Positions 49,739 through 59,078 of a stretch of 64,000 nt of DNA are shown piece after piece. Position numbers and translations under genes: made by a program. Source of the stretch: Candidatus Nitrospira neomarina (GTDB lineage: Bacteria; Nitrospirota; Nitrospiria; Nitrospirales; UBA8639); assembly GCF_032051675.1 (NCBI RefSeq), contig NZ_CP116968.1:1922001-1986000 (forward strand). The letters are read 5' to 3'. Within the stretch, counting starts at the first letter, position 1, and each line of letters begins with the position of its first letter. Under the pieces are notes generated by a model, which made no database searches, was not told the DNA's origin, and saw only the letters and a program-made list of their open reading frames with translations.

Positions 49739-49915
49739 GGAGTGTAACCGGAATTCGTCTGATCAGACAGAGTGCCTTTCCATGTTGATTGCCGGCTTGG
49801 CCAGACATCAAATCTATGATTCCGCTGAGGGAGGCTCCTGGGAATTCTCCCCTCAAAGACCGTGCCCGTCATACACCTTGTTTGAAAAACTATCTAGAGA
49901 ATGCTCCCTCGACAC

Positions 49916-50404
49916 TCACAACTGTTCTGCCAACACAGCACGCGTTTGTTCTTCTCTATAGGCATTCAACCGTTTGGAGAGAGAAGCATCTGCCAAGGCT
50001 AAAATCGCAGCAGCCAACAACGCCGCATTCACGGCTCCAGCGCCTCCTATCGCCAAGGTTCCTACAGGAATACCTTTGGGCATTTGCACAATGGACAGGA
50101 GGGAATCGAGGCCTAGCAGAGCCTTTGATTGCAGGGGGACACCCAACACCGGCAATTGGGTTTTGGCCGCAATTGCCCCGGCTAAATGGTACGCCCCTCC
50201 AGCCCCGGCAATAAATACCTGCACTCCACCAGCCTCCGCCTCACGAATATACTCCTCCAAGGCATCTGGAGCCCTATGGGCAGAAAAAACCCGATTCTCA
50301 TGGGTTATATCCAGCTTAGTCAGCGTTTCACCCGCTAACCGCATCGTGTCCCAATCCGATTGGCTGCTCATGAGAATTGCAACCCGAAATGATGACTGAG
50401 CCAT
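49916..50404 (-). CDS. purE: N5-carboxyaminoimidazole ribonucleotide mutase
   Basis: 162 residues, full PurE length. Motifs are SSQSDWDTM and SAHRAPD (substrate binding), and [20 protein letters not shown]. The loop usually written GGAAHLPG is GGAYHLAG here; the catalytic His is kept. It interconverts N5-CAIR and CAIR in purine synthesis. PurK is not adjacent. Confidence 0.94.
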   Translation of the reverse strand: MAQSSFRVAILMSSQSDWDTMRLAGETLTKLDITHENRVFSAHRAPDALEEYIREAEAGGVQVFIAGAGGAYHLAGAIAAKTQLPVLGVPLQSKALLGLDSLLSIVQMPKGIPVGTLAIGGAGAVNAALLAAAILALADASLSKRLNAYREEQTRAVLAEQL

Positions 50405-50510
50405 AACCTCTTATACTCCTTCTTACCGTTTTTATTCACAGATGACGAGGGATGGCGAAAAAGTCCATGGTTCCATTAAACGGGCTTACGATAGCGCATC
50501 TTGACCCAAG

Positions 50511-50540
50511 TTGACCATATAACAGAAACTGTCTTACACT
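50511..50540 (+). promoter_or_regulatory. Possible sigma-70 promoter upstream of peroxiredoxin
   Basis: TTGACC at 50511-50516 and TACACT at 50535-50540 are spaced by 18 bases. This gives 5/6 and 4/6 matches to consensus. The transcript would have a leader of about 108 bases before the peroxiredoxin start. Confidence 0.35.
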
Positions 50541-50654
50541 AGTTTTCCTCCGTTTTTGTAAGAATTTTCTTTAGGAGCTAAAAAATTTTCTCGCGGGATT
50601 TCATATACCGGAGAGATATATTATTCACCTCATTCATAATGGGAGAGAAAGATT

Positions 50655-51290
50655 ATGGCAATACGTCTAGGAGATGAAGCACCAAATTTTACAGCAGAAA
50701 CGACGCAAGGTACCCTGAATTTCCATGAATGGCTTGGTGACGGATGGGGCATACTCTTTTCACATCCTAAGGATTTCACTCCCGTGTGCACCACGGAATT
50801 GGGAACCATGGCGAACATGACGGAAGAGTTTAAAAAACGAAATGTGAAAGTGTTGGCTATCAGCGTGGATCCACTCGACTCCCATAAAGGCTGGGTCAAG
50901 GACATTGATGAAACTCAACATTGTACGGTGAGTTATCCCATCATTGCCGATCCCGAAAAAAAGGTCGCAAACCTCTATGATATGATTCACCCCAACGCAC
51001 TCGATAATATGACCGTTCGTTCGGTATTCGTGATCGGACCGGATAAAAAGGTCAAATTAACGCTCACCTATCCCGCATCAACTGGCAGAAATTTCAACGA
51101 AATTCTCCGGGTAATTGACTCACTGCAATTAACGGCCAAACATAAAGTTGCCACACCGGCAAACTGGAAAGACGGAGAAGATTGTATTATCACACCAGCC
51201 GTGACGGATGCAGAAATCCCCGCACTGTTTCCGAAAGGGCATCGTGCAGTAAAACCTTATCTACGCTTTACCCCGCAACCCAACCGTTAG
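50655..51290 (+). CDS. 1-Cys peroxiredoxin (Prx6/AhpC-TSA family)
   Basis: 211 residues with a GGGAGA ribosome site. The peroxidatic cysteine is Cys45 in HPKDFTPVCTTELG. The C-terminal domain (WKDGEDCIITPAVTDAEIPA) is that of Prx6-type 1-Cys enzymes. It reduces hydrogen and organic peroxides in the cytoplasm and is regenerated by a thiol donor. No alkyl hydroperoxide reductase gene is adjacent. Confidence 0.95.
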   Translation: MAIRLGDEAPNFTAETTQGTLNFHEWLGDGWGILFSHPKDFTPVCTTELGTMANMTEEFKKRNVKVLAISVDPLDSHKGWVKDIDETQHCTVSYPIIADPEKKVANLYDMIHPNALDNMTVRSVFVIGPDKKVKLTLTYPASTGRNFNEILRVIDSLQLTAKHKVATPANWKDGEDCIITPAVTDAEIPALFPKGHRAVKPYLRFTPQPNR

Positions 51291-51300
51291 AGCTTCTGAC

Positions 51301-51341
51301 AAAAAAGTTGAGGCAGCGCCACATGTGTATGGCGCTGCCTC
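51301..51341 (-). terminator. Rho-independent terminator-like hairpin
   Basis: GAGGCAGCGCC (51310-51320) and GGCGCTGCCTC (51331-51341) form an 11-base perfect stem with a 10-base loop. On the minus strand the stem is followed by AAC and then TTTTTT (51306-51301), the layout of an intrinsic terminator. The hairpin is also 20 bases behind the plus-strand peroxiredoxin gene. It therefore sits at a convergent junction. Confidence 0.7.
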
Positions 51342-51666
51342 CCGTGACGCATCCAATCTTTTCTCTCCGCATCCCCTCCCAATTACTGAAGGAGTCAGGT
51401 TCTCACATGGCTACCTTGACCACGTTTATCTCACGAATTGAGGAGGTACCTTCAGACTCGCAAGTGACCCAGGACCACACCAAGTCAGAAGAAAACGTAC
51501 ATTCAAGTTCTACACGGAGGGAGATTGCTGACAGACAAGTGACGTACTCCCATCAGGACTCGCTTCCGTCCAACCCTTCTCAGAAGACGCTTCAAAGTTG
51601 AACCACCTGTGGGCATTCAAGAGAAAAGTTGAAAAAGGACAAGAAGGAATTGCAGTAAAAGATCAG
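51342..51666. other. Gene-poor stretch between convergent genes
   Basis: A 64-codon plus-strand frame (51407-51601) with GGAG twelve bases upstream begins MATLTTFISRIEEV. It is polar and low in complexity, with no resemblance to a known family. It might be a small protein, but I give it low weight. Otherwise nothing is seen. Confidence 0.3.
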
Positions 51667-52011
51667 TCAAGATTGATGGGTCTCAAACAGGGCCACATGC
51701 AACTCATAGGTACGATGACAGGAGCCACATTTGAATTCTACCGCAGACTGTTCGATATGGACCAAGCTGACCCGGACATCGTGAGGATGATTTTGAACAC
51801 ATCCTTGAAGCAGAAATAGTTCCTGACGCGCAATGTCGGTACCCGACTCCGTGGGTACAAGGGCCTGCGGAAGGGTTAAACGATGGCGCATCTGACAATT
51901 TGTACAGAGCACCCCGACAATTTGCGGAGGAGAAACAAGCTTCACATTCAGACAAAGCGGATGTACTGAGAAACATTGCTGAAGAAAGGCTCCGCTTTTA
52001 TGCACACTCAT
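51667..52011 (-). CDS. Small zinc-ribbon protein of unknown function
   Basis: 114 residues from the ATG at 52011, with GATGGGA upstream. Two C-x2-C pairs (CTNC at 36-39 and CGSC at 95-98) are separated by about 55 residues and together suggest a zinc ribbon. The intervening part is hydrophobic/polar mixed. A plus-strand frame overlaps (51598-51819), but the cysteine pairs and the terminator at 51301-51341 on this strand support the minus-strand reading. No family is recognised. Confidence 0.55.
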   Translation of the reverse strand: MSVHKSGAFLQQCFSVHPLCLNVKLVSPPQIVGVLCTNCQMRHRLTLPQALVPTESGTDIARQELFLLQGCVQNHPHDVRVSLVHIEQSAVEFKCGSCHRTYELHVALFETHQS

Positions 52012-52097
52012 GCGTTTAATCCCATCAATTCTATTGTGTGAAAATTTCTATCACCACGGTGAGGATCTCTTGCTGACTTCTGTGAACTGAACCATTC

Positions 52098-52550
52098 CTA
52101 GCCCGAAAGTCCGCGTTGAAACGGATCGGGGGGTTGGGGAATTTGACAGAGCTCCCGCTCCCAATGGCGCAAGATCCCCTCTTTGTCAAAGGTCAAAACA
52201 TACATAAAACAATAAACTTTTTCACGTGGGCCACCTTGAGCCCCACCCATCAGACTTCCAGCCTGCTTACCCAAGGCTTTGACTCCGGACGGATCCAATT
52301 CACTTTCGGACATCGCAAACCTGTACGTCCAAGTGGTCGTGTCCGAAAGCAATGGATCTTTAACGATATGAGGTTTTCCCAGCTTCCCTTTGATATCGGA
52401 CTGCGTTAAAACCCCCACGCCATCGTCGAAATAGCTATCACGCCAGTGAGAACAGGCTGCGAGTGCGAGACAGAGCATAAGGACTACCCATGGATTCAAT
52501 TGGCTCACAATCAGACGATGAGGCATCGCACTACCGGATGATTCAGTCAT
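52098..52550 (-). CDS. Putative lipoprotein, last gene of the ettA operon
   Basis: 150 residues from the ATG at 52550, which overlaps the end of the 90-residue gene by eight bases (GGATGACTGA), so translation is coupled. An ATG eight codons later is possible. A lipobox LAAC follows a hydrophobic segment (VVLMLCLALAAC). The mature part contains LTQSDIKGKLGKPHIVKD, a pattern like the start of small outer-membrane SmpA/BamE-type lipoproteins. Role unknown. Confidence 0.75.
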   Translation of the reverse strand: MTESSGSAMPHRLIVSQLNPWVVLMLCLALAACSHWRDSYFDDGVGVLTQSDIKGKLGKPHIVKDPLLSDTTTWTYRFAMSESELDPSGVKALGKQAGSLMGGAQGGPREKVYCFMYVLTFDKEGILRHWERELCQIPQPPDPFQRGLSG

Positions 52551-52815
52551 CCCCCTTGCCTTGTGAACCCACAAAACAGGCCTTCACTAATGCAAACACT
52601 TGTGCAACTAAGCCCGTCGCAATCATCCCTAAAGCGGTGGGAAGCATGGGAGAGCCAGGATGTTCTAATCCATGAATACCCAGCACAAATCCTACCGCAA
52701 CACACAGAATCCCTATGACTCTGGCAATCATAACGGAACGAGGTCTCCCGGTCGATGTTGAAACAGGAGGAGACTTCTCTGAGGAAGAAGGACTATTAAC
52801 AGGTTCTCTTGCCAT
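52543..52815 (-). CDS. Small membrane protein of unknown function
   Basis: 90 residues with a serine/proline-rich N-terminus and two membrane helices (about 31-48 and 57-80). It begins 10 bases after the ettA stop and overlaps the lipoprotein gene, so it is the middle gene of a three-gene operon. No family recognised. Confidence 0.65.
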   Translation of the reverse strand: MAREPVNSPSSSEKSPPVSTSTGRPRSVMIARVIGILCVAVGFVLGIHGLEHPGSPMLPTALGMIATGLVAQVFALVKACFVGSQGKGDD

Positions 52816-52825
52816 CCTTATTCCA

Positions 52826-54511
52826 TCAGGATTTGGTCAGTTTTCTGTATCGAATTTGATGGGGACGTTCTGCAGCCTTCCCTAATCGCTTTTTGCGATT
52901 AGCCTCATATTCACTGTAATTGCCTTCATACCAACTCACCTGGCTGTTCCCTTCAAAGGCTAATATATGGGTGGCCACACGATCCAGAAACCATCGGTCA
53001 TGACTGCTGATCACCGCACATCCTCCGAAATGATTCAATCCCTCCTCTAAAGCCCGCAGAGTATTGACATCCAGATCGTTCGTCGGCTCATCCAGCAATA
53101 ACAGATTCGCACCCTCTTTCAACGTGCGGGCCAAATGAACCCGGTTGCGTTCTCCTCCCGACAAATCCTTGACCATTTTTTGTTGATCAGATCCTGAAAA
53201 ATTAAACCGGGACACATACCCACGCGAATTCACTTCCATCCTTCCTAATGTAACGGTTTCTTTTCCATCAGAAATACATTCCCAGACGTTTAAATTACCA
53301 TCAATCTCGCGGTTCTGATCTACATAGCCCAATGTGACCGTTTCACCCAGAGTCAGATTGCCGGTATCCGGTTTAACCAACCCGGCAATAATTTTAAACA
53401 GGGTGGACTTTCCCGCCCCATTTGGCCCAACCACACCGACGATACCCCCTTTGGGCAAGGAAAACGAGAGATTATCAAACAGCAGGGAATCCCCATAGCT
53501 CTTCGAGAGATTAGTGGCTTCCACCACGACATCACCAAGACGCGGGCCGGAAGGAATATAAATCTCCAAATCGTCAGTTTGTTGACTCTGCTCTTCACTC
53601 ACTAATTGTTCATATTTCGATACGCGGGCTTTCCCCTTAGCCTGGCGGCCTTTGGGAGACATACGAATCCATTCCAGTTCCCGTTCCAACGTTTTTTGTC
53701 GTTTCGACTCGGATTTTTCTTCCTGCGCCAGTCTCGCCTGCTTCTGCTCCAACCAGGAAGAATAGTTGCCCTGGAAGGGAATCCCTTGCCCACGATCCAA
53801 CTCCAGGATCCACCCAGCCACATTGTCTAAAAAATACCGGTCATGGGTCACCGCAATCACGGTGCCCTTATATTCCTGAAGGTGCTGCTCCAACCACCCC
53901 ACCGTCTCCGCATCCAAATGGTTTGTGGGCTCGTCAAGCAGCAAGATGTCGGGTTCCTGGATCAGCAACCGGCACAAAGCCACCCTCCGACGTTCGCCGC
54001 CTGACAAGAGGTCAACTCTGGTATCCGGTGGTGGACAGCGGAGGGCATCCATGGCGATTTCCAACTGATGCTCCAATTCCCAGCCATTGACCGCTTCGAT
54101 TTGCTCTTGCAGTCTGCCCTGCCGTTCGAGCAACTTTTCCATCTCTTCAGGACTCACATCTCCCGAAAAGGCCTGACTGATCTCTTCGTAATCTCGGAGC
54201 AATTGGGCAACCTCGGCCCGCCCTTCTTCAACGACTTCTTTCACCGTTTTACCTGGCTCCAAATACGGCTCCTGTTCAAACAGTCCTATGGAATACCCCT
54301 TTGAGAAGGTAATTTTCCCGATATAGTTGGTATCCACGCCGGCAATAATTCTGAGAAGGGTACTCTTTCCCGATCCATTCAATCCCAAAACCCCGATTTT
54401 TGCCCCGTAAAAAAATGAGAGATAGATATCTTTCAAGACCTGCTTTTTCGGGGGATGGATGCGGCCCACACCCACCAAAGAAAATATAATTTGTCGATCA
54501 TTCGTACTCAT
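52826..54511 (-). CDS. ettA: Energy-dependent translational throttle protein EttA (ABC-F)
   Basis: 561 residues with two ABC ATPase domains and no membrane part. The first Walker A is GLNGSGKSTL and the first signature is LSGGERRRVAL. The linker contains RMSPKGRQAKGKARVSKYEQ, typical of EttA. The second Walker A is GPNGAGKSTL and the second signature is LSGGERNRVHLA. ABC-F proteins bind the ribosomal E site; EttA holds or releases the initiation complex according to ATP/ADP. Two small envelope genes follow directly in one operon. Confidence 0.95.
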   Translation of the reverse strand: MSTNDRQIIFSLVGVGRIHPPKKQVLKDIYLSFFYGAKIGVLGLNGSGKSTLLRIIAGVDTNYIGKITFSKGYSIGLFEQEPYLEPGKTVKEVVEEGRAEVAQLLRDYEEISQAFSGDVSPEEMEKLLERQGRLQEQIEAVNGWELEHQLEIAMDALRCPPPDTRVDLLSGGERRRVALCRLLIQEPDILLLDEPTNHLDAETVGWLEQHLQEYKGTVIAVTHDRYFLDNVAGWILELDRGQGIPFQGNYSSWLEQKQARLAQEEKSESKRQKTLERELEWIRMSPKGRQAKGKARVSKYEQLVSEEQSQQTDDLEIYIPSGPRLGDVVVEATNLSKSYGDSLLFDNLSFSLPKGGIVGVVGPNGAGKSTLFKIIAGLVKPDTGNLTLGETVTLGYVDQNREIDGNLNVWECISDGKETVTLGRMEVNSRGYVSRFNFSGSDQQKMVKDLSGGERNRVHLARTLKEGANLLLLDEPTNDLDVNTLRALEEGLNHFGGCAVISSHDRWFLDRVATHILAFEGNSQVSWYEGNYSEYEANRKKRLGKAAERPHQIRYRKLTKS

Positions 54512-54745
54512 GCCGTTCGCTCCAATCAGTTCTCACACGATCCACGATTTGTCAGGGTTGCAAGAAAGCACATGCAGATGCCAACCTTACCAAAGGAATA
54601 CGAAGATTCACAATGCAGTGCGGCAAATGGGCCCCCTTTCCTTACAAAATGTGACTGGGATATGCTGCCCATAAAGAAAAGGATCCGTCATGGAAACACC
54701 CCATTGAATTACAGGCGAGACAGAGTATGATAAAGAAAAGTCCAC

Positions 54746-55396
54746 ATGACCCAGGTTCTTCAGATCGTGAAACACGCTCAAGTCTCTCGCTCAATATCGT
54801 GTCCATCTAAATGTAGATCTACCACCTTGCCCAATAACATCAAATACTGTGCTCAATGTGGAAGCGTCGTTGAAGAAAAAATTCCTTCGGGTGAATCCCT
54901 TCTCAGAGCCGTCTGTTCCTCCTGCCATACCATCCACTATGAAAACCCCAAGATCGTGGCGGGCAGTATTCCTGAATGGGAAGACAAAATTCTCCTCTGC
55001 CGACGGGCCATCGAACCTCGTTTAGGGCTCTGGACCTTTCCGGCTGGATTTATGGAATTAGGCGAGAGCACCGAAGAGGCGGCAACCCGGGAAACCCTTG
55101 AAGAAGCGCACGCGGAAATCACCATTCATAGTTTATTCGGTATATTTAGCCTTCCACATGTCTCTCAAGTCTATGTGGTCTACCGGGCCCATCTACAAAA
55201 CCTGAACTTTAAACCGGGTCCGGAAAGCCTGGATGTCCAACTGATTTCCCTTGCCGACATCCCCTGGAACCATCTGGCCTTCCCCGTCATCCATGAATCG
55301 TTAACTCGATACGTCAAGGATATCCAAACCTCCACCTCTCAAACCCATTCTTCCGTCGTCCCCATCCAAAAAGCTCCGTCCTTTTATACATCCTAA
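54746..55396 (+). CDS. Nudix hydrolase with zinc ribbon (NudC/YjaD-like)
   Basis: 216 residues. A zinc ribbon with CAQCG and CSSC (about residues 36-60) precedes a Nudix domain with the box GFMELGESTEEAATRETLEEAHAEI (spread over about residues 93-117; key REtxEE and Gly present). This arrangement resembles NADH pyrophosphatase NudC and its relatives, which cleave dinucleotides such as NAD(H). The N-terminal domain of classical NudC is absent, so substrate choice may differ. Confidence 0.9.
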   Translation: MTQVLQIVKHAQVSRSISCPSKCRSTTLPNNIKYCAQCGSVVEEKIPSGESLLRAVCSSCHTIHYENPKIVAGSIPEWEDKILLCRRAIEPRLGLWTFPAGFMELGESTEEAATRETLEEAHAEITIHSLFGIFSLPHVSQVYVVYRAHLQNLNFKPGPESLDVQLISLADIPWNHLAFPVIHESLTRYVKDIQTSTSQTHSSVVPIQKAPSFYTS

Positions 55397-55491
55397 CCGT
55401 CGACCCACCAAAGGATTAACATATAGGAAAATCTTGTGTTCCAGGCTTGAGGGAAGTGAGGGCAGTGGGGACGGGCGAAAAGGACAGGAGG

Positions 55492-56007
55492 TTAATGCCT
55501 CGACTGTTCCAAGGCTAATAGGGCGGTTTTGATGGGTAATCCACCTCCGTAACCAACCAGTTTTCCATTAGATCCGATTACCCGATGGCACGGCACGATA
55601 ATAGAGACAGGGTTTTGGCCATTGGCGGCTCCCACAGCTCGTGAGGCCTTCGGCCTGCCAACCTGTTGAGCAATTTCTCCGTACGACACGGTTCGGCCAT
55701 AGGGAATACGTTGAAGGGCCTTCCAGACATGACGTTGAAAGGGGGACCCTTGTAGGTTCAATGTGATCTGAAACCGTGTCCGGAAACCATCAAAGTATTC
55801 CTCCAGTTGCTCAAGCACCGCATGAAACGGCTCACGTGATTGTGTCCATGTCGGCTGAATATCCAGAGGGTGGGCTCCATCTTGAAACTGCAGGCCCTGC
55901 AACCCATCTGAGTTTCCCACCAAAAGAAGGCGGCCAACCGGACTTGGACTAATCCAGTAAAAAATCCCGGTATCCTTGGAGGCTTTTTGGGGCACTGGTG
56001 GCTTCAC
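55492..56007 (-). CDS. ogt: Methylated-DNA-protein-cysteine methyltransferase
   Basis: 171 residues from a GTG with GGAGG upstream. The C-terminal DNA-binding and catalytic domain has PFQRHVWKALQRIPYGRTVS, RAVGAANGQNP and the active-site IVPCHRVIG with Cys140. The protein removes methyl groups from O6-methylguanine onto its own cysteine. It has no Ada domain, so it is the constitutive Ogt type. Confidence 0.95.
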   Translation of the reverse strand: MKPPVPQKASKDTGIFYWISPSPVGRLLLVGNSDGLQGLQFQDGAHPLDIQPTWTQSREPFHAVLEQLEEYFDGFRTRFQITLNLQGSPFQRHVWKALQRIPYGRTVSYGEIAQQVGRPKASRAVGAANGQNPVSIIVPCHRVIGSNGKLVGYGGGLPIKTALLALEQSRH

Positions 56008-56103
56008 GATCCTGATCCTCCCGATTATCGCAGGTGAAACCGTCTAGGGTGCGGCCGAAATTGAAGATGGACAGGCTGACGAACATTTTCCTATGATCGG
56101 ACC

Positions 56104-56571
56104 ATGTCCATTCAGCAACATTTAAGTCAGTGGTGTCAAACCAGAGGACTCTCTTTGGCCGACCTGAGTCAACAAACGGGCGTGGCCCTGACGAAATTAC
56201 AGGATTTCCAAAAGGGCAATTGGGACCCTCCGTTGTCCACGATGGCGTTGATTGCAGAATCCTTGAATGTGCCTGAGTCCTGGCTCCATCATGATCCCCG
56301 GACCCTTTTGCGGTTATGGAATGACTCTGAGGAAGATAATCCGGAACTTCCGAGCACCTCCTCTCCCGATCCCCTCTTTCAACGAATAATCCAAACCAGC
56401 CGTGATTACCAAGACCTCTTCGTCTTGCTCACGAGCCTGCTGCACCACGGTGATCCCAAATTAATTCGCGCCGCTCAGGTAAACCTCCAAAGCCTTTTCA
56501 AGCAGGTGCGCCCCACCACTGTTCCCTGGGGGTCTAGACCTCCAGGACACTTCGAACCTCCCAACGATTAA
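56104..56571 (+). CDS. XRE-family helix-turn-helix protein
   Basis: 155 residues. The N-terminal 60 residues are a Cro/C1-type helix-turn-helix (LADLSQQTGVALTKLQDFQK, MALIAESLNVPESWL). The remainder is helical without a recognised domain. Likely a transcription factor; targets unknown. It is divergent from ogt. Confidence 0.8.
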   Translation: MSIQQHLSQWCQTRGLSLADLSQQTGVALTKLQDFQKGNWDPPLSTMALIAESLNVPESWLHHDPRTLLRLWNDSEEDNPELPSTSSPDPLFQRIIQTSRDYQDLFVLLTSLLHHGDPKLIRAAQVNLQSLFKQVRPTTVPWGSRPPGHFEPPND

Positions 56572-56625
56572 CCACCCAAACCTTCTTACCCAAAGATTGA
56601 GTTGAACCAAAGAAAGAAATGGCTG

Positions 56626-57029
56626 TTATGAAAGTTGGATAGGAACGGGAGAAGAACGAACGAAACCGACCAAAGCCCTTTGCACGGTTTGGAGAAGCTC
56701 ATCAACAGTAAAGGGTTTTTGCAGGGTGCAGGTCGGCTGGAATATTTGGTGAGGGCCCTTCATGGTCTACCAGATGCAGGAATATTTCCCGTCAGCGTGA
56801 TCATCGGAATACGAGAAGATTGTTCAAGAACAGGTGCAGTGGGTTGGTCATCTCTTTCTTCCATCGCCAACACATCCATAATAATCAAGGACGCTTGGAA
56901 ATTTTCATGATTTTGGAGCCCCTCCTGGCAGGACCTTGCGGCCATAACCATATACCCGGCTGTTTCCAAAGAAAGAGAAACAGACTCCCTCACCTGGATA
57001 TCATCATCAATCACCAAAATCCTATTCAT
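56626..57029 (-). pseudogene. Response regulator with a single-base frameshift
   Basis: From the ATG at 57029 the frame encodes a receiver domain (MNRILVIDDDIQVRESVSLS, LIIMDVL, PMITLTGN) and stops at 56760 after about 90 residues. The missing C-terminus (LQKPFTVDELLQTVQRAL, with the Lys-Pro pair) follows in another frame until the TAA at 56626. Adding one base in ACCATGAAG near 56760-56766 rejoins the two parts into a full regulator of about 130 residues. It is either a recent pseudogene or a sequencing error. Confidence 0.8.
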
Positions 57030-57548
57030 TCGTTCACCAGTAGTATTCACGAATAAAAATGCTCGCTATCCTTGAAAAGGCGCAACTTCCATCGCCACTT
57101 AAATATGAGCAATTTATGTTCCTTCCCAATGAAATTGTCCCTCAATAAATTTTTCATTAAAAAATCAAAAACTTACACCATTACATCAGAAATAGTTTAG
57201 TGACCGATATGAAGGAGGAAACCTGCAACATGCAGGGTTTATCATTCACCGTTTTCCCCATCATCCCCCTAATGAACCTCCAAACCACCTGACGGGTCTA
57301 GGAGCCAGCCGAGCATTCCTCGAACAATCCTTAAAATTTGTGTAAGTGGGAGTGTTGAATAATAAAGATTTTCAAGGGAAAATTTGCCCAGGATCAGATT
57401 TCTCATCAAAGGCTCCGGGTCGGTTCAAAAAAGTCCGTCCAGCAAGGCCGCAGCCGTTTTTACGCGCGGAGCGTACGCGTAGTACGTGAGCACGGAAGAA
57501 TGGCGAGAACGCCGCTGGCGGCTTTTTTCAACAGACCCTAAGTGGACA
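57030..57548. other. Gene-free stretch with second copy of the repeat
   Basis: No established gene. A short frame (57209-57292) begins near AAGGAGG and could encode a peptide of 20-27 residues with a hydrophobic centre, which I do not claim. The repeat at 57417-57538 ends ten bases from the stop codon of the next gene. Confidence 0.5.
57417..57538 (-). repeat. MITE-like dispersed repeat, copy B (122 bp)
   Basis: Reverse-oriented copy of the element at 3409-3555. Read on the minus strand, the ends are GGGTCTGTTGAAAAAAGC and, inverted, GGGTCGGTTCAAAAAAGT. The interior again has CCGCCAGCGGCGTTCTCGCC and CCGTGCTCACGTACT. It lacks the 25-base insertion seen in copy A. Confidence 0.75.
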
Positions 57549-58859
57549 TCAAACCTGCGACTGTTTCCTCCATAGCCACCATAGTTGAAATCCGAACCCG
57601 GAAAGCATCGCGGCCAAGCCCACATATAATCCGGTCACTTGCCCATAAAGAACTCCGGCCAGTAAAAACATGGAACTTCCAAACAGATACAAACACACGG
57701 CTTGAGTAATAACAGAAGTCATCCCACGATGAACAAACTGGCCTTGAAAAAAACTTTCCCATGGACTCAAAGCGGGAAAAATCACCATGAGCCAGAGGGC
57801 TGTGGAGGCCAACACGGTCAGCTCAGGAGTCAGAGCCGCACCCCATTCAAACCAGAGAGTGGAGAGAGGAGTGGCTGCAATGATAAAAAGGATTCCGCTC
57901 GTACAGATTGAAACTATCGTCACAAATTTCTTCAGAGGGACGAGAAAATGCGGTCGGTCATAGAGGGCGACAACCACCTCCTGCATCGCCAATCCTCCAC
58001 TCCGAAACACAAACGAGAGCCCACCCAACACCGGCCAGACAGCCAAGGACTCTATCGCGTTTGGCATCCGACTGATGGCCGCACTGACAATCGGTAGATT
58101 CCCAAGAGAAATGAGTGGAGTAAATGCGAGAGGCCAATAAAACACGCGTAATTGATTCAGTGTGAGAGGCAAAGGATGCACCGGACTCATTTTAAGATTG
58201 GTGAGGATCGGACGCACGAAAAACAAAATAAAGCCAGCCTCGACCATTGCCCCGGAAGACATCGCGACTGTCGCCACGACAATCCCTGGAAAACTCTGTA
58301 GAACGATTCCGCAAATTAAGACCGAACTGCTTATGAATAAACGGACCAAGGTTCCCAGTCCAATCAGGCGCGTCTGCCCTGCACGAATCACCACTCCCTG
58401 AAAAAACCTTCTCACCGCAATCGAGAGCGTCCATGGCGTCATGCATTGAAGACCGATTCTGGCCGGTTCCACAATAATATCAGGAACACCTAACACGTCT
58501 TGTACGATCATCCCGTACACCGGCGTAAAGGCCACGACGACATGCACGACAGTGAGAAGACTTCCCAAAACCAGAATGAAATTTCGAATAAGCCGGTAGG
58601 CCAACCAATCCTTACATAAGGCGGTGGACGCAACCAAAATCATAATGACGGGTGCCTCGATCAACAATGAGAGAGGAAAAACCACTCCACCATAGGCTGC
58701 TAAATGGACCTCAGGATCGGCCAGGCGGGATACCGTGGCCGTGACCAGTGGAAACTCCAAACCCATGAGCATCCAACTCGCGGCCAAGGGCCACCACATG
58801 CGGAAAATCGTGAGGAATGGAGAAGGAGAGGCAGGTAGGGCCTGCGTGTAAGCAGTCAC
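57549..58859 (-). CDS. Multi-spanning membrane protein (ANKH/MATE-like)
   Basis: 436 residues from a GTG, with about 12 membrane helices. The first segment (WWPLAASWMLMGLEFPLVTA followed by VSRLADPEVHLAAYGGVV) resembles bacterial homologues of the ANKH/MATE superfamily. Later parts (LSPWESFFQGQFVHRGMTS) fit the second six-helix half. It is probably a transporter or flippase; the substrate is not evident. No accompanying biosynthesis gene. Confidence 0.7.
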   Translation of the reverse strand: MTAYTQALPASPSPFLTIFRMWWPLAASWMLMGLEFPLVTATVSRLADPEVHLAAYGGVVFPLSLLIEAPVIMILVASTALCKDWLAYRLIRNFILVLGSLLTVVHVVVAFTPVYGMIVQDVLGVPDIIVEPARIGLQCMTPWTLSIAVRRFFQGVVIRAGQTRLIGLGTLVRLFISSSVLICGIVLQSFPGIVVATVAMSSGAMVEAGFILFFVRPILTNLKMSPVHPLPLTLNQLRVFYWPLAFTPLISLGNLPIVSAAISRMPNAIESLAVWPVLGGLSFVFRSGGLAMQEVVVALYDRPHFLVPLKKFVTIVSICTSGILFIIAATPLSTLWFEWGAALTPELTVLASTALWLMVIFPALSPWESFFQGQFVHRGMTSVITQAVCLYLFGSSMFLLAGVLYGQVTGLYVGLAAMLSGFGFQLWWLWRKQSQV

Positions 58860-59078
58860 GAAACGACAAGCGGATCAAAAAAACCCATATTCATAGTGTC
58901 TAAAATAAATAGGAAACCTGAGAGGAGGCAAAAGGGAACCAGGTTCATATGCAAATGAATACGGCTACATATTCGGGGAAGTAAAGTAGAGCGTCATGCA
59001 CGAAAGGGAACCGCCCTTTCGTGATGAGCCTACCTTATCATGAACACGAGGAGTTCCGCCAAAAGGTCAGAACCGGAG

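Noticed and set aside
51598-51819. Plus-strand 73-residue frame
   Set aside because: TTG start, no family, overlaps the better-supported minus-strand zinc-ribbon gene.
57209-57292. 20-27-codon frame behind AAGGAGG
   Set aside because: Too short to support without conservation data; the ribosome-site match may be chance.
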